From the NCBI RefSeq assembly GCF_037203705.1, contig NZ_JBBCAT010000001.1:2205418-2269417 (forward strand): a stretch of DNA of 64,000 nt, in the 5' to 3' direction. The stretch's first letter is position 1; each line of letters starts with the position of its first letter. Both the position numbers and the translations under genes were made by a program. This stretch comes from Prosthecomicrobium sp. N25 (GTDB lineage Bacteria; Pseudomonadota; Alphaproteobacteria; Rhizobiales; Ancalomicrobiaceae). Under the pieces are notes generated by a model. That model was not told where the DNA came from, made no database searches, and worked only from the letters and a program-made list of their open reading frames with translations. This document shows positions 10,086 through 19,291 of the stretch, in pieces.

Positions 10086-10832
10086 ATGGGGGCAATCTTG
10101 TCAGTTCGGAAGACCCTGAGATCGCTGTTCCGATCCAGATGGATGGCTGACGATCTTTCCGGCACCGTGATCGACATTCCTGGTTTCGGATTGCAGTACT
10201 TCGCCATTCCGAAGGTGGCTTGTTCCAGCGTGATGGCGGCAATGGCCGATCTCCTGGATATCGAGTTTCCGGACCAAGAGTGGAAGCCAGAGCTATTCCA
10301 GACCCATAAGTGGGACGGACTCTATGACCGGAGCAAAGTCGTTCTGACCAAGAGGCAAGCATTTGGGGTCAAGCAGAAGAGGGTTAGGTTCGCACTAGTC
10401 CGAAATCCCTGGGACCGTCTGGTGTCGTGCTACAGTGAGAAGATCAGGGAAGACGGTGACCCGGAAAACTTCGCGGACGGGGTCAGCCGAGTCCTGCTGC
10501 CATACGGCATCTTTCGAAAGAATATGGACTTTGCCGATTTCGTGGAAGCAGTTGTCTCCATCCCGGAGTTCAAATCGGAGCCCCACTGGAGGTCGCAATT
10601 CACCTTCCTGATTGATGACTTCGGCAGGATGAGGATGGATTTCCTGGGGCGTTTCGAGAATGTGCGCGACCTGGAGGTTTTCTTGTGCTCATGCACGGCT
10701 CGAGAGGTCAAGCTTCCTCATCTTCTCGCGAGCAGTAGGACACACTACAGGGACTATTACACACCGAGGCTTCGCAATTTGGTCGCCGAGCGGTATGCGC
10801 GCGATATTCGGTCTTTCAAGTACGCCTACTGA
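10086..10832 (+). CDS. Sulfotransferase family 2 protein
   Basis: Probable PAPS-dependent sulfotransferase acting on a carbohydrate. The 248-aa product has the 5'-phosphosulfate loop AIPKVACSSV near residue 35 and the 3'-phosphate motif RFALVRNPWDRLVSCYSEKI near residue 105, as in the Sulfotransfer_2 family. The start is uncertain: ATG at 10086 (chosen) or ATG at 10143, neither with a strong ribosome binding site. Base composition is unlike its neighbours (10321-10380 has 30 G/C in 60, against 47 in 60 for 9361-9420), and the gene lies just beyond tRNA-Pro, so recent acquisition is likely. The acceptor is unknown. Confidence 0.78.
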   Translation: MGAILSVRKTLRSLFRSRWMADDLSGTVIDIPGFGLQYFAIPKVACSSVMAAMADLLDIEFPDQEWKPELFQTHKWDGLYDRSKVVLTKRQAFGVKQKRVRFALVRNPWDRLVSCYSEKIREDGDPENFADGVSRVLLPYGIFRKNMDFADFVEAVVSIPEFKSEPHWRSQFTFLIDDFGRMRMDFLGRFENVRDLEVFLCSCTAREVKLPHLLASSRTHYRDYYTPRLRNLVAERYARDIRSFKYAY

Positions 10833-11020
10833 CCCGAAGCTTTGCGCGCGTACGGATCCGAGCTGCGGGGAGGCAAAATGCGCCGCTGCCGCCTTCCGGG
10901 CTGCATCGCGCGTCTTGATATGGAATCATCCGCGCCTGAACGAGAATCGTGTGCAAGCGGCTGACCAATCTTCCGATCCGCGAGACTTCGCCGCCGTCGC
11001 CGGCCCACCGGAGCCCAGTC

Positions 11021-11959
11021 GTGAGCCAAGACCCGACCGAACCCGCCCGGGGCCCTCGTGGCTCCGCCCCGATCCTCCCCACCCACGGCCGCTACCGCTA
11101 CAGCCCGATCGCGGGCCGGCCGACCTGGGAGTGGCCCGGCGGCCGGCGGCTCGCCGTCTATATCGGCCTTAATCTGGAGCACTTCGCCTTCGGGGAGGGC
11201 CTCGGGGCCGAACTCGCTCCCGGCGGCCCGCAGCCGGACGTGCTGAACTTCGCCTGGCGCGACTACGGCAACCGGGTCGGCGCCTGGCGGCTCCTCGACC
11301 TCTTCGACGCCCTGTCGCTGCCCGCCTCCGTGCTCGTCAACAGCGCCATCTACGGCTATTGCCCGGAGCTCATGGACGCCGTCCGCGCCCGCGGCGACGA
11401 GGTGGTGGGCCACGGCCGCACCAATTCCGAGCGGCAGGGCGTGCTCGCGGAGCCGGAGGAGCGGACCCTCATCGAGGAGACCACGGCCGTCATCGAGGCC
11501 CATGAGGGCCGGCGGCCGCGCGGGTGGCTGGGGCCCTGGATCTCGCAGTCGCACCGGACGCCCGACCTCCTCGCGGAGGCCGGATACGACTATCTCCTCG
11601 ACTGGTGCATGGACGACCAGCCGGTCTGGTTCTCCGCCCGCGGCGGCCGTCGCATCCTGTCCGTGCCCTATCCGCAGGAGCTCAACGACATCCCGGCCAT
11701 CGTCGGCCGCAAGGATTCGGCCGAACAGTTCGCCGACACGATCATCGACACTTTCGACGAGCAGTTGGAGCAGTCCGCCAAGGGCCCTCTCGTCATGGGC
11801 ATCGCCCTGCACCCCTATCTGGTCGGCCAGCCCCACCGGCTCCGCCATCTGCGCCGCGCCCTCCGGCACATCGCCGAGCGGCGCGACGAGATCTGGTTCA
11901 CGACCGCCGGCGCCGTCGCCGAGCATGCGCGCAGCCTGCCGGACGGCGTGATCCCCTGA
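11021..11959 (+). CDS. Polysaccharide deacetylase family protein (PuuE/allantoinase-like)
   Basis: 312-aa NodB-homology protein of the carbohydrate esterase 4 superfamily, in the subgroup that resembles PuuE allantoinase-type hydrolases. The recognisable segments are WEWPGGRRLAVYIGLNLEHF, FAWRDYGNRVGAWRLLDLFD and the second-half GWLGPWISQSHRTPDLLAEAG. The usual NodB metal motif (TFDDG) is replaced by GLNLEH, and a His in GHGRTNS is kept, which fits amide rather than chitin hydrolysis. GTG at 11021 is chosen because GGAG lies 7 nt upstream; an earlier GTG at 10949 is possible. It converges with the next gene with only 3 bp between stops. Confidence 0.8.
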   Translation: MSQDPTEPARGPRGSAPILPTHGRYRYSPIAGRPTWEWPGGRRLAVYIGLNLEHFAFGEGLGAELAPGGPQPDVLNFAWRDYGNRVGAWRLLDLFDALSLPASVLVNSAIYGYCPELMDAVRARGDEVVGHGRTNSERQGVLAEPEERTLIEETTAVIEAHEGRRPRGWLGPWISQSHRTPDLLAEAGYDYLLDWCMDDQPVWFSARGGRRILSVPYPQELNDIPAIVGRKDSAEQFADTIIDTFDEQLEQSAKGPLVMGIALHPYLVGQPHRLRHLRRALRHIAERRDEIWFTTAGAVAEHARSLPDGVIP

Positions 11960-11962
11960 GGG

Positions 11963-12925
11963 TCACGCTCCGTGGGCCGGATCGCCCGGCCGGGCTATGA
12001 GCCGGTCGGCGAAGGGCAGGTCGGGGCCGAGCGGGACGATGCCCTTCGGGTTCAGCGCCTTGATCGAGTAGTAGCCGCGCTTGATATGCGCGATCGACAC
12101 CGTGCCGGCGACACCGGGCACGTCCAGCATCGCCTCGATGTGGCGCGACAGGGCCGGGTAGTCGGCGATCCGTCGCCGGTTGCACTTGAAGAGCCCGTGA
12201 TAGGCCGCGTCGAAACGGACGAGGGTGACGAAGAGCCGGATGTCCGCCTCGGTCAGCCGGTCGCCGAAGAGGAACGGCCCGCCCCCCGCAAGCCGCGCCT
12301 CGAGCTCGTCCAGCATGGCGAAGACCTCGCCATAGGCCTCCTCGTAGGCGTCTTGCGTGGTGGCGAAGCCGGCCCGGTAGACCCCGTTGTTGAGCGCCGG
12401 GTACATCCGCTCCCCGAGCGCGTCCACCTCGCCGGCGATGTCGGCGGGCCGCAGCGGCGGACCGCTCGCCAGCGCGCCGAAGCCCTCGTCGAGGATGCGC
12501 AGGATGTCGGCCGACTCGTTGTTGACGATCGTCCCCGTCGCCTTGTCCCACAAGATCGGCACGGTGGCGCGGCCCGTGAAGGCCGGGTCGGCGCGGGTGT
12601 AGAGTTCGTGCAGGTGAGTGACGCCGTTTACGTGGTCCCCGCCCGGCGGAAAGCGCCAGCCCTGGTCGGACAGCGCCGGCTCGACCACGTCGACCGAGAC
12701 GGCGGCCTCCAGGCCCTTCAGCCGGCGGGCGATCAGGGTCCGCGACGCCCAGGGGCAGATCAGCGCCACGTAGAGATGGTAGCGCCCCGCCTCGGCCGGA
12801 AAGCCGGTCTCTCCGCCGGGTGTGACCCGGTGCCGGAAGCTCGAGGTCTGCCGCACGAAGCCGCCCTTCGCGTCCGTCCCCTGGACCGGCTGCCAGTCCG
12901 CCGCCCACTTGCCCTTCACCAGCAT
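11963..12925 (-). CDS. Glutathionyl-hydroquinone reductase-like GST (YqjG/ECM4 family)
   Basis: 320-aa omega/xi-class glutathione transferase. The catalytic Cys lies in ICPWASR, the family's CPWA motif, about residue 60; the C-terminal helical domain carries the typical LNNGVYRAGFATTQDAYEEAY. Such enzymes reduce glutathionyl-(hydro)quinones through a mixed disulfide with glutathione in the cytoplasm. The ATG at 12925 has AGGAGA 8 nt upstream; the frame is open further but not conserved. It is divergent from the SDR gene, with 247 bp between them. Confidence 0.9.
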   Translation of the reverse strand: MLVKGKWAADWQPVQGTDAKGGFVRQTSSFRHRVTPGGETGFPAEAGRYHLYVALICPWASRTLIARRLKGLEAAVSVDVVEPALSDQGWRFPPGGDHVNGVTHLHELYTRADPAFTGRATVPILWDKATGTIVNNESADILRILDEGFGALASGPPLRPADIAGEVDALGERMYPALNNGVYRAGFATTQDAYEEAYGEVFAMLDELEARLAGGGPFLFGDRLTEADIRLFVTLVRFDAAYHGLFKCNRRRIADYPALSRHIEAMLDVPGVAGTVSIAHIKRGYYSIKALNPKGIVPLGPDLPFADRLIARPGDPAHGA

Positions 12926-13172
12926 CGCCGGTTCTCCTGATTTTCGGCAATCCTGCGCCGGCGCGCCGCGTAGCGGAACCCCGCCCGACCGAGACGGACC
13001 GTTCGCGCTCCCGAAACCGCGGCTTCGCGGCGGACGTTCCCGCGATCCCGGGGCGGGGGGAATCGACGACCGGCCGCAGCCCCCGGAATGGCACCTCTGC
13101 GGCGGGGGGCCTGACGGCTCGCCCGAAACATGACATTGTCCGCCCCGTTCCGGATCGAAGGGGAGGACGACG

Positions 13173-13925
13173 ATGACCGGCAAGGTGGCGCTGATCACGG
13201 GGGCGAGCTCGGGCATCGGCCGCGCGACAGCGGTGACGTTCCTGAAGGCGGGCTACCGCGTGGTGCTGGTCGGCCGGCGCGAGGCGGAACTCGCCGCGAC
13301 CCTCGCCATGTCCGGCGCCCCCGCCGAGGCCGCCCTCCTGTCGCCGACCGACGTCACCGATCCCGCCGCCGTCGACGCCCTCTTCGCCGCCATCGAGTCC
13401 CGCTTCGGCCGCCTGGACGTCGTCTTCAACAACGCCGGGGTCGCCATCCTCTCCACCCTCGTCGGCGACACGACCTGGGAGCAGTGGAAGAAGGTCGTCG
13501 ACGTGAACCTGAACGGCGCCTTCCTGGTCGCGCGCGGCGCCTTCAACCTGATGCGCCGCCAGTCGCCGCAGGGCGGCCGGATCATCAACAACGGCTCGAT
13601 CTCGGCCCACGTGCCGCGTCCCGGCTCCGTCGCCTACACGGCTACCAAGCATGCCATCACGGGCCTCACCCGCTCGATCTCGCTCGACGGCCGCCCCTTC
13701 TCGATCGCCTGCGGCCAGATCGACATCGGCAACGCCGCCTCCGACATGACCGCCGCCATGCAGAAGGGCGTGCCCCAGGCGAACGGGACGCTCGCCCCCG
13801 AGCCGACCATGCACGTCCAGAACGTCGCCGACGCGGTGCTGCACATGGCCGCCCTGCCTCTCGAAGCGAACATCCAGTTCATGACCATCATGGCCACGAA
13901 CATGCCCTTCATCGGCCGCGGGTGA
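13173..13925 (+). CDS. SDR-family oxidoreductase
   Basis: 250-aa classical short-chain dehydrogenase. The nucleotide loop GASSGIG is at residues 10-16, NNAG follows near residue 90, and the active site comprises Ser in NNGSISAH and YTATK (Tyr and Lys). The basic residue after the loop region (GRREAEL) suggests NADP(H). AGGGGAGGA precedes the ATG. The substrate cannot be told from sequence. The 3' end overlaps the convergent GNAT gene by 17 bp. Confidence 0.88.
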   Translation: MTGKVALITGASSGIGRATAVTFLKAGYRVVLVGRREAELAATLAMSGAPAEAALLSPTDVTDPAAVDALFAAIESRFGRLDVVFNNAGVAILSTLVGDTTWEQWKKVVDVNLNGAFLVARGAFNLMRRQSPQGGRIINNGSISAHVPRPGSVAYTATKHAITGLTRSISLDGRPFSIACGQIDIGNAASDMTAAMQKGVPQANGTLAPEPTMHVQNVADAVLHMAALPLEANIQFMTIMATNMPFIGRG

Positions 13926-14448
13926 GGGGAGGGCGCCCGGTCCCGGTCCGCCCGGACAGGCCCTCGGCGCCGATCCGCCAGATCGCCCGTCCGTCGCCCG
14001 ACGAAGGGTTGGGGACGCCGCCGAACCAGGCGGCCAGGCGGTTGGCGGCGCGATTGCCGGGTGTCGTGACCCCGACCACGTCCCTCAGCCCGAGCGGTCC
14101 GAAGCCGAAGGCGAGCAGGGCCGCGGCAATCTCCACCGCATAGCCGTACCGGCCCCGGAAGGCTGGCACGATCTCGAGCCCGAGTTCGGCGACGCGCGGC
14201 GGCCAGCCCGCACCGCGCAGACCCGCGCAGCCCACATAGGCCCCGTCCCGCCGGCGCACGACCGCGAGCTGCCGGTTGGTCCGCGGCTCCTCCCGCGCCC
14301 AGTCGCGGAAGCGGTCGACGAGGCCGTCGGCGTCGACCGCCGGGTCCGTCTCCGCCGCCCCCGGACCCGCAGCCCCCCAATAGGCTCGAAAGGCGGCTTC
14401 GTCCGCCGCCGTGAAATCGCGCAGGATGAATCGCCGGCTCTCGATCAT
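13909..14448 (-). CDS. GNAT-family N-acetyltransferase (RimJ/RimL type)
   Basis: 179-aa acetyltransferase of the Acetyltransf_3 type. It starts [24 protein letters not shown], has the beta-strand segment VGCAGLRG, and the acetyl-CoA loop region [18 protein letters not shown], followed by the conserved NRAANRLA. Start ATG at 14448, with GAGG 7 nt upstream; an adjacent GTG at 14451 is an alternative. The last 17 bp overlap the SDR gene. The substrate is unknown. Confidence 0.82.
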   Translation of the reverse strand: MIESRRFILRDFTAADEAAFRAYWGAAGPGAAETDPAVDADGLVDRFRDWAREEPRTNRQLAVVRRRDGAYVGCAGLRGAGWPPRVAELGLEIVPAFRGRYGYAVEIAAALLAFGFGPLGLRDVVGVTTPGNRAANRLAAWFGGVPNPSSGDGRAIWRIGAEGLSGRTGTGRPPLTRGR

Positions 14449-14606
14449 CACTCCCCCTCTTCGCCTCTCACGCGCGGACCGTTCCGGTCTCGCGAATTCC
14501 GGTACTTTCTCAACCCTTTCGCGCCTGCCCCCGGAACAATTCGCAAGGCCCCGCAGTTCGAAAAACCGACAGCTTTACCGTCCGCTGTCGTTTTCGGAGA
14601 GCATGA

Positions 14607-15713
14607 ATGGCGGCCAGATATCTCGTTACCGGGGGGCTCGGGTTCATCGGGCGCTACCTTTGTCGCGAACTCCTCGACCAGGGCGCCGAGGTTCGCGTCC
14701 TCGACGGCCTCGTCGACCAGGTGCACGGCGGCTCGCATCCGGAGCCTGAGCCCGGCGTCGAGGCGATCGTGGCCGACGTGCGCGATGCCGAGGCCGTCCG
14801 GGCCGCCCTCGACGGCGTCGACGGCGTCTTCCACCTCGCCGCCGAAGTCGGTGTCGGCCAGAGCATGTACGAGATCGGCCGCTATGTCGGGGCGAACGAC
14901 CTCGGCACCGCCGTGCTTCTCGAACAGATGATCGCCCGTCCGGTTCCCCGCATCGTGGTCGCCTCCTCGATGAGCGTCTACGGCGAGGGCCTCTACCGCA
15001 CCGCGGACGGGCGCCGCGTGGATCGTGCCCGCCGGAAAGCCGCCCGCGTCAGGGCCGGCCTCTGGGAGCCGGTCGGGCCGGGAGGCGAGGCCCTCGAGCC
15101 GATCCCCACCGACGAGGAGAAGCCCGTCGACCTCGCCTCCATCTACGCCCTGACCAAATACGCGCAGGAACGCGCCTGCCTCATCTTCGGCGATGCCTAC
15201 GGGGTCGACGCCGTGGCGCTGCGCCTCTTCAACGTCTTCGGCGCCGGGCAGGCCCTGTCCAACCCCTACACCGGCGTCCTGGCCAACTTCGCCTCCCGCC
15301 TCCTCAACGGCGAACGGCCCCTCATCTTCGAGGACGGCGCCCAGAAGCGCGACTTCGTCGACGTCCGCGACGTCGCCCGCGCCTTCCGCCTCGCCATGAC
15401 CGAGCCGCGCGCCGCCGGCGAGGTCATCAACGTCGGCTCCGGCCGGGCCTATTCGGTCGCCGACGTCGCCCGCATCGTCGCCCGCGCGCTCGGCAAGGAC
15501 ATCCCCCCGGAGATCCTCCTGAAGGCGCGCAGCGGCGACATCCGCAACTGCTTCGCCGACATCGGCAAGGCCCGCGATCTCCTCGGCTTCGAGCCGCGGC
15601 ACCGCCTGGAGAACTCCCTCGACGGCTTCGCCGAATGGGTGCTCGCCTCCACGGCGACCGACCGCGCCGCCGAGATGCGCCGCGAGCTGGAACGCCGGGG
15701 GCTCGTAACGTGA
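14607..15713 (+). CDS. NAD-dependent nucleotide-sugar epimerase/dehydratase (first of glycan operon)
   Basis: 368-aa extended SDR. The NAD loop TGGLGFIG sits at residues 8-15, the catalytic Ser in VASSMSVYGEG near residue 115, and Tyr/Lys in YALTKYAQE near 190. The closest pattern I recognise is that of dTDP-L-rhamnose 4-epimerase-like enzymes, with an insertion of about 40 residues between Ser and Tyr. GGAGA precedes the ATG at 14607. This is the first gene of an operon; its stop overlaps the next start (GTGA). The substrate is inferred only as an NDP-sugar. Confidence 0.88.
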   Translation: MAARYLVTGGLGFIGRYLCRELLDQGAEVRVLDGLVDQVHGGSHPEPEPGVEAIVADVRDAEAVRAALDGVDGVFHLAAEVGVGQSMYEIGRYVGANDLGTAVLLEQMIARPVPRIVVASSMSVYGEGLYRTADGRRVDRARRKAARVRAGLWEPVGPGGEALEPIPTDEEKPVDLASIYALTKYAQERACLIFGDAYGVDAVALRLFNVFGAGQALSNPYTGVLANFASRLLNGERPLIFEDGAQKRDFVDVRDVARAFRLAMTEPRAAGEVINVGSGRAYSVADVARIVARALGKDIPPEILLKARSGDIRNCFADIGKARDLLGFEPRHRLENSLDGFAEWVLASTATDRAAEMRRELERRGLVT

Positions 15714-16801
15714 CCCGGTCCGTGCCCGCCCGCCCCGCCCTCTCCGGCGCGGTGCGGCCGGTCGCCGTGGTCGGCGGGGCCGGCTTCATCGGCTGCAACA
15801 TCGCCGAAAGCTTCCTGGCCGAGGGCCGCGACGTGATCGTCGCCGACACGCTGGCCCGCCCCGGTGTGGAGCGCAACCTCGCCTGGCTGACGGCCCGCCA
15901 CGGGGCCCGTGTCCACCATGTCGCCGCCGACGTCCGGGATCCGTCGGCCATATCGGCCGCGCTGGAGGATGCGGGCGCCGTCGTCCACCTCGCCGCCCAG
16001 GTGGCGGTGACGACCAGCCTCGAGGACCCGGTCGCCGACTTCGAGGTCAACGCCCGCGGCACCCTCAACGTGCTCGAGGCCGTGCGCCGCACCGGACGGC
16101 GGGTTCCCGTCGTCTTCGCCTCGACCAACAAGGTCTACGGCAGCCTGGAGGACCTCGGCTTCGAGGACGTCGGCGAGGCGACCCTGCCGCGGGATCCGGC
16201 GAAGCGTGCCCACGGCGTGCCCGAGGCCCGCAACCTCGACTTCTGTACGCCCTACGGCTGCTCCAAGGGCGTCGCCGACCAGTATGTCCTCGACTGGGCG
16301 AAGTCCTATGGCCTGCCCACCGCCGTGCTGCGCATGAGCTGCATCTACGGCCCTCACCAGTTCGGCACCGAGGATCAGGGCTGGCTCGCCCACTTCCTGA
16401 TCCGGGCGCTCCGCGGCGAGCCGATCACCATCTACGGCACCGGCCGTCAGGTCCGCGACGTCCTGCATGTCTCCGATGCCGTCGCCGCCTACCGGGCCGT
16501 CCTCGCCGGCATCGAGGGCGTCAAGGGCCGCGCCTTCAACCTCGGCGGCGGGCCGGCCAACGCGGTCAGCCTGAATGCCGCCCTCGCCGAGATCGCCCGC
16601 CTGGCAGGCCGCGAGATCCGCCTCGACGGCAGCGACTGGCGCCGCGGCGACCAGCCCTGGTTCGTGGCGGACACCCGCGCCCTGCAGGCCGCGCTCGGCT
16701 GGACGACCCGGGTCGGCTGGCGCGACGGCCTCGCCGACCTCGCCGATTGGCTGCGCCGCGAGAGCGGCCTGATCCTGGAAGACCGGAGGCTCAGCGCATG
16801 A
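15710..16801 (+). CDS. NAD-dependent epimerase, CDP-paratose 2-epimerase-like
   Basis: 363-aa extended SDR. VGGAGFIG binds NAD, Ser is replaced by Thr/Asn in FASTNKVYG, and PYGCSKGVADQYVLDWAK holds the YxxxK pair with Cys between. RMSCIYGPHQFGTEDQGWLA is typical of CDP-paratose 2-epimerase (tyvelose epimerase) and relatives, so a C2 epimerisation of a nucleotide sugar is plausible. The start is GTG at 15710, overlapping the previous stop, with GGGGG upstream; the open frame to 15635 is not conserved. The stop overlaps the radical SAM start (ATGA). Confidence 0.87.
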   Translation: MTRSVPARPALSGAVRPVAVVGGAGFIGCNIAESFLAEGRDVIVADTLARPGVERNLAWLTARHGARVHHVAADVRDPSAISAALEDAGAVVHLAAQVAVTTSLEDPVADFEVNARGTLNVLEAVRRTGRRVPVVFASTNKVYGSLEDLGFEDVGEATLPRDPAKRAHGVPEARNLDFCTPYGCSKGVADQYVLDWAKSYGLPTAVLRMSCIYGPHQFGTEDQGWLAHFLIRALRGEPITIYGTGRQVRDVLHVSDAVAAYRAVLAGIEGVKGRAFNLGGGPANAVSLNAALAEIARLAGREIRLDGSDWRRGDQPWFVADTRALQAALGWTTRVGWRDGLADLADWLRRESGLILEDRRLSA

Positions 16802-18105
16802 GGGTGGCTCTCGTCAACCCGGCCTGGCACTACGACGGAAGCGTCTATTTCGGTTGCCGCCACGAGCATCTCCCCCTCGAACTCGGCTACACGGCCGCGC
16901 TCCTGGAGAAGGACGGCCACGAGACGCTGATGGTCGACGGCCAGTTGCAGAACCTCGACAACGGCGCGCTCGCCGAGACGGTCGCGGTGTTCGGGCCGGA
17001 CATGACCGTCGTCACCACCGCGCCGACCTACCTGTTCTGGCGCTGCGCCCCGCCGGAGTTGCGCGTTCCCGCCGAATTCCTCGCCGAGCTCCGCGGTCGC
17101 GGCGGCCTGACCGTCGCGGTCGGCCCGCACGGCTCGGCCACGCCCGGCGCGGCGCTCGCCAAGCTCGGCACCGATGTCGTCGTGCGCGGCGAGTGCGAGG
17201 AGGTCGTGGCGGCCCTCGCGCGCGCCATCGGCGACCGGGGCGACTGGCGGTCCCTGCCGGGCACCGCCCGCCTCGAAGCCGGCCGAGTGGTCGTCAACGG
17301 CGCCCCGGCCGCGAGCCCCTTCGTCGACCACGGGCCGCTGCGCTGGCCCACCGAGTGGATCGCCAATCACCGCCATCACCACCACCGCTTCGACGGCGCC
17401 GGCCGGGGCTATGGCGCCGAGGTCGAAGCCTCGCGGGGCTGTCCCTACGATTGCAGCTTCTGCGCCAAGATCGACTACCGCGACAAGTATCGCCGCCGGA
17501 GCCTCGACCACGTACTCGCCGAGATCGACGGCCTGATCTCGCAGGGCGTCGGCTACGTCTACTTCGTCGACGAGATCTTCCTGCCGCAGAAGCCGCTCCT
17601 CGAGGCCCTCGTGGATCGCCGTGTCGAGTTCGGCGTGCAGACCCGCATCGACCTCTGGAAGCCGGACCTCCTGGAGCTTCTGGGCCGCGCCGGCTGCGTC
17701 TCGATCGAGGCCGGCATCGAGAGCCTGACCGTCGAGGGGCGGGCGGCTCTCGCCAAGCGCTGCAAGCTTTCGACCGACGAGCTCGCCGACCTCCTGGTCA
17801 AGGCCCGCCGCCACGTGCCCTTCGTGCAGGCGAACCTGATCGGCATGGAGGAGGACGAGGCGGACCTGGTGCGGTCCTGGCGCGAGCGCCTCATTGCCGC
17901 CGGGGTCTGGGCCAACGAGCCGGTGCCGCTCTACCCCTACCCGAGCTCGCCCACCTACCGCCAGCTCTGGGGCGAGCCCGACGACCGCGCCTGGGAGCGC
18001 GCACACGAGCACTACCTTACCGCCTTCGACCGCTTCAGCGACATCCAGGACGCCCGTCCGCTGCCGCTCGCCGCCCTGGAGGACGCATGCTGCAAGGGAC
18101 ACTGA
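16798..18105 (+). CDS. B12-binding-domain radical SAM protein
   Basis: 435-aa protein with an N-terminal cobalamin-binding-like Rossmann domain (about 1-150, beginning VALVNPAW) and a radical SAM domain whose cluster motif CPYDCSFC lies near residue 216. The classic DxHxxG cobalamin-ligating motif is missing, as in many class B radical SAM enzymes. The C-terminus has a Cys pair in EDACCKGH. Class B enzymes often methylate unactivated carbons or rearrange rings; in this operon a sugar or sugar-linked lipid is the likely target. It resembles what I remember as the Rhizobiales-restricted TIGR04295 group, a recollection to be tested by HMM. It overlaps both neighbours. Confidence 0.87.
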   Translation: MRVALVNPAWHYDGSVYFGCRHEHLPLELGYTAALLEKDGHETLMVDGQLQNLDNGALAETVAVFGPDMTVVTTAPTYLFWRCAPPELRVPAEFLAELRGRGGLTVAVGPHGSATPGAALAKLGTDVVVRGECEEVVAALARAIGDRGDWRSLPGTARLEAGRVVVNGAPAASPFVDHGPLRWPTEWIANHRHHHHRFDGAGRGYGAEVEASRGCPYDCSFCAKIDYRDKYRRRSLDHVLAEIDGLISQGVGYVYFVDEIFLPQKPLLEALVDRRVEFGVQTRIDLWKPDLLELLGRAGCVSIEAGIESLTVEGRAALAKRCKLSTDELADLLVKARRHVPFVQANLIGMEEDEADLVRSWRERLIAAGVWANEPVPLYPYPSSPTYRQLWGEPDDRAWERAHEHYLTAFDRFSDIQDARPLPLAALEDACCKGH

Positions 18106-19289
18106 TCCGTTTCCCCGCCTGGCGCGCGCGCCCCTCGGCGGAGGCGATCCGCCCGCCGGCGCCGCAGGGCCACGTCCCGGCCCGCGACCGCCCCCGCCGC
18201 ATCCTGATGACCCTCGACGCAGTCGGAGGCGTATGGCGCTATGCCGTCGACCTCGCCGGGGCCCTGAACCGCCGGGGCGTCCGCGTCATCCTGGTCGGCT
18301 TGGGCCCCGAGCCGCTCGACGGCCAGATCGCCGAGGTAGAGGCGATGGCGGACACGGAGCTCGCCTGGCTCGACCTGCCGCTCGACTGGATGGCGGGCTC
18401 GGTCGAGGAGGTCGGCCCGGTGGCGGCCCGCATCGGCGACATCGCCCGCGCGCACGACGTCGATCTCGTCCACCTCGACCTGCCGTCCCAGGCCGTCGGC
18501 CTGGACGTGCACTGCCCGATCGTCGTCGCCTCCCATTCCTGCGTGGTGACCTGGTGGGCGGCGGTACGCGGCGGACGCGTGCCCGACGCCTGGACCTGGC
18601 AGGAGATCGCCAACCGGCGCGGCTTCGACCTCGCCGACCTTGTGCTCGCCCCCTCGCGCAGCCACGCCGCGGCACTGGTCAAGGCCTACGGTCCGATCGA
18701 CCGTCTGCACGTCGTGCCGAACGCGGCCGATCCGGGCCCGCAGCCGGCCGCCAAGCAGTGCTTCGCCCTGTCGGCCGGCCGCTGGTGGGACGAGGGCAAG
18801 AACGGCCGCGTCCTCGACGAGGCGGCGGCGCTCGCCGATACCCCCGTCCTGATGGCCGGCGCGCTCCGGGGGCCGAACGGCGAGACGGCCGTCTTCTCCC
18901 ACGCGGAGACCACCGGCGAGATGGCCTCCTACGCCCTGCGCGCCCTGATGGCCCGGGCCGCCGTCTTCGCGGCCCCCTCGCTCTACGAGCCCTTCGGCCT
19001 GGCGGTGCTCGAGGCGGCGCTCGCCGAATGCGCCCTGGTCGTCTCCGAGATCCCGACCTTCGCGGAATTCTGGGACGGTGCGGCCCTCTTCGCCGATCCG
19101 CGCGACCCGGCCGACTTCGCGCGCATGATCGACCGCTTCGCCGCCGACCAGGGTCTTGCCCGCGAGTACGGCCAGCGGGCCCGTCGTCGCGCCCGCAAGT
19201 TCACGCTCGACCGCCAGGCCGACGCGGTGCTCGCCGCCTATGCCCGCGTGCTGCGCACCGCCGGTGCCCCGCTGAGCGTCGGGGGCTGA
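18087..19289 (+). CDS. Glycosyltransferase family 4-type protein
   Basis: 400-aa GT-B glycosyltransferase. The N-terminal half has MTLDAVGGVWRYAVDLAGAL, typical of GT4 enzymes; the C-terminal donor-binding half has SAGRWWDEGKN and the E-x7-E motif in YEPFGLAVLEAAL. It begins with ATG at 18087 inside the 3' end of the radical SAM gene (19-bp overlap), preceded by GGAGGA. Cytoplasmic or membrane-peripheral. Donor and acceptor are unknown. Confidence 0.88.
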   Translation: MLQGTLIRFPAWRARPSAEAIRPPAPQGHVPARDRPRRILMTLDAVGGVWRYAVDLAGALNRRGVRVILVGLGPEPLDGQIAEVEAMADTELAWLDLPLDWMAGSVEEVGPVAARIGDIARAHDVDLVHLDLPSQAVGLDVHCPIVVASHSCVVTWWAAVRGGRVPDAWTWQEIANRRGFDLADLVLAPSRSHAAALVKAYGPIDRLHVVPNAADPGPQPAAKQCFALSAGRWWDEGKNGRVLDEAAALADTPVLMAGALRGPNGETAVFSHAETTGEMASYALRALMARAAVFAAPSLYEPFGLAVLEAALAECALVVSEIPTFAEFWDGAALFADPRDPADFARMIDRFAADQGLAREYGQRARRRARKFTLDRQADAVLAAYARVLRTAGAPLSVGG

Positions 19290-19291
19290 CC

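Noticed and set aside
9802-11020. Genomic island inserted at tRNA-Pro
   Set aside because: Only one low-GC gene is present, with no integrase and no repeat of the tRNA 3' end that I can find.
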